This document shows positions 59,440 to 64,000 of a DNA stretch of 64,000 bases, one piece after another; the stretch's first letter is position 1; every line of letters begins with the position of its first letter. The position numbers and the translations under genes are program-made. Origin of the DNA: Tabrizicola_A sp965284335 (lineage in GTDB: Bacteria; Pseudomonadota; Alphaproteobacteria; Rhodobacterales; Rhodobacteraceae); assembly GCF_965284335.1 (NCBI RefSeq), contig NZ_OZ260076.1. One strand, 5' to 3'. The notes beneath the pieces were generated by a model that saw only the letters and a list, made by a program, of their open reading frames with translations, did no database searches and had not been told where the DNA came from.

Positions 59440-60819
59440 CAGATCCGTCTGATTCTGAGAAATACGGGTAATATTGATGGCTTTGGTGCCGGTCGCCTCT
59501 TCCAACCCCAAACCTTCGATGTCGCCAGAGGTGACAGCAAGATTGATCGTCTGGATGTTGTTCAGGATCGGATTGATGAAGGCTTCTGCGGAATCGTTCA
59601 CGCTGCCCAATGTCACATTCAGGGTCGGGTTTGTGCCAATCCCAGTCAGTTCGTCTTCGTCCTGAAGCGTATTCACAAAATCATTGCCGCCGGGGGTGTA
59701 TTCCGGCGCAGAGCCGAACACATTCGCAGTCAGCACATCGACACCAGCGGTCAAGACCTCATCAGAAACTGTATAAGAGGCAGGATCAAGCACAACGCCC
59801 AGAGACGCCAGTGCCTGAACCTGCGCACCAGTGAGGATTGAATTTGTGACGATCACTTCGACGCCTTCATCGATCAGTCCTTCGATGAAATCAGGCGACG
59901 CATTGAGAATGTTCTGCGCGGAGTCTTGAACGAAGAACTCACCATCGAAGGAAGCAATTCCGGCCAAGTTTAGAGCCTGAGCAACGGTTACAACAATGGC
60001 ATCTTCCGTGCCTATCGAGAGCGTGTTCACATCAATGTCAGGAGAATTCGCAACCGCGATTGCTTCCGCGTAGCTATCGACCACTACCGTCAGTTCGCTG
60101 GTCACACCGCCAGTGATCGAGTTCATCTGCTCGAATTGTGCATAGGTTAGGATAGCACCTGAATTGATTTCGATCACACGCACACCAGACAATGCGCCAT
60201 CCGGAAGGGCGGTGAAGTCAACCGTGCCTCCCTTAACTTCGATCGTCGTGAAGCCCGACAATCTGCTCTCGGCAGAAAGAACGACCGTGTCCTTGAAATG
60301 CTCGAAATCGAATGTGAGAACACCTGATCCCGACGCGTCAACTGTGACGTTAGTAAAGACATCCGCGCCGTCAGTGTCATCAACGACGGTGATGACCGCG
60401 CCACCCAAAGCCGAAGAAATCTCGACGGTCGAATCACTTTGAGCAATCGCACCGGTTTTAACGTCATAAGCAGAGCCACCGCCGCCACCACATGCCGCGA
60501 GTGACAGCAGCATAATTGACGACAAACCAGCTTTTTGCGCTTTGCCAGACTTCTTCGCCGAGTCGGACCATGTCTTTAGAACCGAATTGCGCGCGTCAAT
60601 CCCAGCCGGAACGTGAGAACTCTTTGCAGCTACAGCGTCGTCGGCAAACATGCCGTCGAGCGAGCCCGCCTTTACCTCCGAGTAAACACCTTCGAGGCGT
60701 TCGCCATCAAGATAGACCGGAGCAACCCGCACAGCACCTTCCGCTGCCAGCGAAACGATTTTCAGCTCGTTGCAATCGCGCACAACATACACAGCTGCGT
60801 TTTCGATTTTCTTAGCCAT
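59434..60819 (-). pseudogene. Large secreted or surface repeat protein, C-terminus removed by IS21
   Basis: The remaining 461 residues start with a polar N-terminal region, a hydrophobic stretch SSIMLLSLAAC (100-110) running into G111-G115, and then beta-rich Ala/Val/Asp/Thr repeats (for example TNVTVDASGSGVLTFDFEHF, ALSGVRVIEINSGAILTYAQF, LNNIQTINLAVTSGDIEGLGLEEATGTKAINITRISQNQTDL). There is no conventional N-terminal signal peptide, which fits type I secretion. The reading frame ends at TGT TGA, both codons supplied by the IS21 end. The C-terminal secretion signal is therefore lost. The likely exporter is encoded divergently at 62.1-64 kb. Confidence 0.78.
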
Positions 60820-60839
60820 AATTTAGGTCTTCCCTCTTT

Positions 60840-61190
60840 TTACACCGCGGTGCAGCGGTGCTGCTCGGTATTCTGGTTGGTCATTGAATGGACAGCATTG
60901 TAACTGACCACGTTCGCATCGATCTCACACATGAGATCAGCGGAAGGCGCATTGAGCGCTTCCGCGGATAGTTTTTTGGAAGCAGAAAAGACTTCTCTTC
61001 GAAGCTTCACAAATCGAATGGCTTTGCTGGCTTCTCGAACCAACCTCACTGACGCAACCTCACAAGCATCGACGAGGCGGGAGCAAAATTCAGCAGCAGT
61101 TCCTGCCACCCAAGCAACAGCGAGAGCCAAAGGCTCAGTGACTCGGCCTATCGCAAAGCTGCTGTCTTGAAACATGGCCGTGATGTTCAT
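60840..61190 (-). CDS. Hypothetical protein, 116 residues, upstream of the surface protein
   Basis: I do not recognise a family. The product has a moderately hydrophobic N-terminal half (FAIGRVTEPLALAVAWVAGTAAEFCSRLVDACEVASVRLV), a basic middle (REASKAIRFVKLRREVFSASKKL) and a polar tail. A GGGGAG Shine-Dalgarno-like sequence is seven bases before the ATG. It lies 20 bases upstream of the surface-protein start on the same strand, so co-transcription is likely. It may be an accessory or regulatory factor of the secretion island. Confidence 0.55.
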   Translation of the reverse strand: MNITAMFQDSSFAIGRVTEPLALAVAWVAGTAAEFCSRLVDACEVASVRLVREASKAIRFVKLRREVFSASKKLSAEALNAPSADLMCEIDANVVSYNAVHSMTNQNTEQHRCTAV

Positions 61191-61524
61191 CTCACGACTC
61201 CCCGATGTTTCTGGTGTTTTTCAATGCATTTTGCATTTTTCTCGCTCTGCTCATCGTCACTTTCAGATTTAGTTACGCCAACTTTCCAGCACTTGGACAC
61301 AAAAAAACACAACTCTTCAAACTATAATAATGCAACTAATTTTTATAACTATTTTTTGAATTTTTTTAATTTTAGCCATCAAAGCCGTTCACCAAGACAA
61401 ACAAGACTCACCAAGTTGAAACATAAACTGACATCTATTCACCAAAATCGATCCGCGAAAACAAAAATTCATTAGGCTTATGACGCGCCCAATCGCGAAA
61501 CCAAAAGTAAGTCGACAACTTAAT
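61191..61524. other. 334-base AT-rich intergenic region
   Basis: Between two minus-strand genes. The segment 61300-61380 is strongly AT-rich, with runs such as ATTTTTATAACTATTTTTTG and TTTTTTTAATTTTAG, far below the GC level of the rest of the window. No gene is supportable. It probably contains the promoter of the 116-residue gene and surface protein, and is the type of tract bound by nucleoid silencers. Confidence 0.5.
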
Positions 61525-61872
61525 CTAACGCTCGCCTTCATCTACCCGGCCATAACGCAGCATCAAATAATCGTTCAGTGAAGTCATCAGTTCATGCGAA
61601 AGCGCCAAAACTTTTCGACTCTTCTTGCGGCCAGGCACCAACTCAAAACTGCCATCATCAATTCGGTCTTTAATAAAGTTGTATATCGTCATTTGGCTCT
61701 CGGTGCGCGTGGACAGCATATCAATATAATTCCAGATGCCGATCTCATCATCTCCCTTGTTCGCCGCCACCAAAAGCAACAGCTCCCACTTCGTTTGGGA
61801 TCTGAAAAATCGGGAAATCTTATCTTTGGGCTTGATCGCACGCGTCAGGCTAAGCTCTTTTTGCACAGACAT
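61525..61872 (-). CDS. Small winged-helix-like putative regulator
   Basis: A 115-residue protein with the helical pattern of a winged-helix/MarR-like DNA-binding domain: KISRFFRSQTKWELLLLVAANKGDDEIGIWNYIDMLSTRTESQMTIYNFIKDRIDDGSFELVPGRKKSRKVLALSHELMTSLNDYLMLRYG. The segment SQMTIYNFIKDRIDDGSFEL would be recognition helix and wing, with basic GRKKSRK. I infer a regulator of the divergent secretion genes from position, 224 bases from the TolC-like gene. No exact family is named. Confidence 0.7.
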   Translation of the reverse strand: MSVQKELSLTRAIKPKDKISRFFRSQTKWELLLLVAANKGDDEIGIWNYIDMLSTRTESQMTIYNFIKDRIDDGSFELVPGRKKSRKVLALSHELMTSLNDYLMLRYGRVDEGER

Positions 61873-62096
61873 CGCCGTGAACCTCTCCGATTTGCCGATT
61901 ATTCGGCATAAATAAGCAATTTACTAAAATAAACACAATGAGCCTTTGGACCAACTGGAAGCACGTGACACCAAAGTGCCCCGCACCCGCCATTCCTGCC
62001 CGTTATTAATATATGATATTTTTAAAAAAGAGACTGTGGTGAATATCGACCTCATGACTTAATTGCGAGGCAAACTAGATCACAGGATCATCAAGA

Positions 62097-63446
62097 ATGA
62101 AACGCAACCAGATTATCGGCACCCTGATCGCGAGCACGTTTTTAGTGTCAGGCTGCGTATCGCAGAATGATCGTGCCGCTAGCATTGAAAATCGACTCAC
62201 AGACCATCTTAGCTCGACAGCTTTTCAGGACACCAAAAAGGCGAAATCGGTTGTTGCAACCGCCAAATTTGAAGACGCACTTAAGTTGGCGGTCGAAAGC
62301 GACCCGCAGTTCCTTTCGGCACAGGCTGCAGAAAAAGCATCCTTCGCGCAGGTTGGTGTTGCGACCAGTGCCCGCCGCCCGCAGGTATCTGCAACAGCCA
62401 GCGGCGGCGCACTAAAAGAGGCCAGCCCGTCAAATCGTGAAATTACCGGTGTCGCAGCCGACATTATGATGAGCCAACTCATTTATGACGGTGGCGCTGC
62501 GAATGCCGCAATAGATGGTGCGCTGGCCCGGGCATTATCGGCACGAGCCGCTACTCAGGAAACAGGCAATGCCGTGGCACTTGAAGCCTTGCGCGCCTGG
62601 GCTGATCTTTGGGTGCTACAACAAAGACTGTCGGCTTTGAATGCCCGCAGCGCAGACATCACAACACTCTCCGATCAATTGGATCGGATGACTGCAAATG
62701 GGATGCTGGATAGCGCAACGCGGGATAGCGCGCGAATTGCCGTGCTCGATTTTAAAACGGAAGAAGCATCGCTTCGCAGCGGATTGGCTGGCGCCGAAGC
62801 CAAGTTTGCGCGTCATTTTGGGTTTGTTCCAGCCGGAAATATTGCTGCCCCGAGGCAGCTTTTCAGCGGCCAGGATCTGAGGAAGCTGCAAAGTGATATT
62901 TCACTTTCACCAACTGTGCGCAAAGCTGCAGCAGAGCTGATTGCAGCTGAGGCGGCAGAAAAGGAAGCACTGTCCCAATTCAAGCCAACGGTCGCGCTTA
63001 ATATGGGTGTGATGTCGCCAATGGATGAAGACGACACGACAGACACAACGATTGGCCTGCAAATGCGCTATACATTTAATGATGGCGGCCGTCGCAAATC
63101 ACAAGCTGCCGCAGCGACCGCGCGTAAAGAGGCCAGCTCCATGAACCTTGAAAGCGCCAAAGCTGAAGCAACGGCAAGAATGGCTGGCGCGCTCGCGCAA
63201 TTGACGGCGCTTGAGCAAACAGCACCGCTGATTGCCCAAAAACTGACTGCATCAAACGATCAGGCGTCAACTGCCGAGGCTCAGATCGCCTTGGGACAAA
63301 GCACATTGCGCGGTCTTTTGGATGCTCGGATCGCACAATATCGCGCCTTGGAACAATCTCTGAAATTGACGGCGGAACGTGCGGTTCTCCAGGGCACGAT
63401 CGCGGCCGGAGCGGGGATGCTCACCCAAAAGCTTGGCGTTGAGTAA
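62097..63446 (+). CDS. TolC-family outer-membrane efflux lipoprotein of a type I secretion system
   Basis: A 449-residue outer-membrane factor. The N-terminus has a lipoprotein signal with lipobox LVSGC (Cys20). The body has two TolC-type repeats: FEDALKLAVESDPQFLSAQAAEKASFAQVGVATSARRPQVSATASGG with IMMSQLIYDGGAANAAIDGA, and later AAAELIAAEAAEKEALSQFKPTVALNMGVMSP with LQMRYTFNDGGRRKSQAAAA. Long coiled helices rich in Ala/Gln/Glu follow. The next gene encodes an ABC exporter, so it is the outer channel of a type I system, as LapE is for LapBC. Confidence 0.9.
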   Translation: MKRNQIIGTLIASTFLVSGCVSQNDRAASIENRLTDHLSSTAFQDTKKAKSVVATAKFEDALKLAVESDPQFLSAQAAEKASFAQVGVATSARRPQVSATASGGALKEASPSNREITGVAADIMMSQLIYDGGAANAAIDGALARALSARAATQETGNAVALEALRAWADLWVLQQRLSALNARSADITTLSDQLDRMTANGMLDSATRDSARIAVLDFKTEEASLRSGLAGAEAKFARHFGFVPAGNIAAPRQLFSGQDLRKLQSDISLSPTVRKAAAELIAAEAAEKEALSQFKPTVALNMGVMSPMDEDDTTDTTIGLQMRYTFNDGGRRKSQAAAATARKEASSMNLESAKAEATARMAGALAQLTALEQTAPLIAQKLTASNDQASTAEAQIALGQSTLRGLLDARIAQYRALEQSLKLTAERAVLQGTIAAGAGMLTQKLGVE

Positions 63447-63487
63447 CCAAAAGCTGAGTTATTAATATTTCTGTTCAGCAGGATAGT

Positions 63488-64000
63488 ATGGAAAACTACG
63501 TGAAAATACTGAAGTCTTGGCTGCAAAAAATCACACATCGGAGCCATCGCGACACCTCCGCGATGGATATCAGTCTTCCGTCGACGGCCGAGACCGAAAA
63601 GTCACTAGCACGCGCTGTCCAGCATATGCTGGCGATGAATGGTTTGAATTATTCCGAGGCAGCCGTCCGCGATTTGGCGGAGACGGTGAATACTTTCTTT
63701 GGTCCAGCCGAAGCAATCTCGGCCTTGAAGTCGCTTGGCTTTGCCACGGGATTTGGTCCCATTGACCCCAAGGACATTTCACCGGGCCATTGTCCGCTGA
63801 TTGCGTTTGATAAAAATGGCGTCGCAGCCACCATACTTGAGATCAATGACCAAGGTTTCGCGCAGATTATGTCGCATGACGACGCGTCGGAAACTGTGCT
63901 GGTCAGTCGTGTTGAATTGGAAAGCAATCTGCTTCCCTATGCCATCTTGACCCGAAAATCGCGCAATACCCTTAAAGACAAGATGCAGAACAATTGGTTC
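63488..64000 (+). CDS. Type I secretion ABC exporter, N-terminal part (runs off right edge)
   Basis: The frame is open from the ATG at 63488 to the window end (171 codons). The visible part is an N-terminal C39-peptidase-like domain: ARAVQHMLAMNGLNYSEAAVRDLAETVNTFFGPAEAISALKSLGF, then GHCPLIAFDKNGVAATILEINDQGFAQIMSHDD. The catalytic D/Q-C-G motif of true C39 peptidases is missing, as in LapB/HlyB-type exporters of large substrates. NNWF at the edge leads into the expected first membrane helix. It follows the TolC-like gene by 41 bases with weak ribosome-binding sequence AGGATAG. Confidence 0.82.
   Translation, partial: MENYVKILKSWLQKITHRSHRDTSAMDISLPSTAETEKSLARAVQHMLAMNGLNYSEAAVRDLAETVNTFFGPAEAISALKSLGFATGFGPIDPKDISPGHCPLIAFDKNGVAATILEINDQGFAQIMSHDDASETVLVSRVELESNLLPYAILTRKSRNTLKDKMQNNWF

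Noticed and set aside
61167..61475. 102-codon plus-strand frame in the AT-rich gap
   Set aside because: Composition is dominated by Asn/Phe/Ser/His from AT-rich DNA, with no start signal and no family pattern.

Overview
The window is high-GC DNA with short gaps, many 1-10 base gene overlaps and almost entirely alphaproteobacterial-type proteins. The combination of a coxB-ctaB-orf-ctaG assembly operon, a tRNA-His with A at position 73, MmcB, a RibB fused to a decayed cyclohydrolase domain, BioMNY, a putA gene divergent from an Lrp-type regulator, and KpsS/Wza/KpsC capsule genes points to a Rhodobacteraceae member (Rhodobacter/Gemmobacter/Tabrizicola-like). The species cannot be named from the sequence alone.

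Left part (1-18.7 kb): mostly housekeeping. It holds cytochrome c oxidase subunit II and assembly genes, tldD, tex, tRNA-His, mmcB, an RsuA-type pseudouridine synthase, a probable 6S RNA with its own sigma-70-like promoter, a riboflavin group (ribH, ribB-X, ribE) with nusB, and a three-gene capsule module (kpsS, wza-like, kpsC). A DUF2059-type protein and tRNA-Ser(CGA) follow.

18.8-23.1 kb is a decayed MmeI-like type IIG restriction-modification gene. It carries a frameshift and an 841-base IS5-family insertion with a 2-base TA duplication; removing the insertion in silico restores the reading frame. 23.3-38.3 kb carries an acetamidase/formamidase, a PAS hybrid histidine kinase, a BCCT osmolyte transporter, a membrane EAL phosphodiesterase, the biotin transporter bioMNY, an unusual thiolase beside an AMP-forming acyl ligase, aroQ and a divergent metF/metR pair.

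38.3-55.1 kb has an L,D-transpeptidase, an IMPase, a rhomboid protease, putA with its Lrp-type regulator, and a compact ureide (urate degradation) cluster: uraH, a puuE-uraD fusion, allE, allA and an NCS2 permease. Then come a hydrolase, a cold-shock protein, a GNAT, an EEP phosphatase and a pair resembling hydroxylysine kinase plus phospho-lyase.

55.2-64 kb looks like a lower-GC accessory region. An ABC polyamine-type permease pair is cut by an IS3 element that has no target duplication and abuts the tail of an IS21 element, which in turn truncates a large secreted/surface protein gene. A divergent type I secretion unit (TolC-like lipoprotein and an ABC exporter running off the window) with a small winged-helix-like regulator follows. 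The best leads for something undescribed are this disrupted secretion island, two families of short repeats (a palindrome found between genes and also in frame inside puuE, and a 32-34 base gene-end module), the non-canonical thiolase/ligase pair, and the orphan capsule module.
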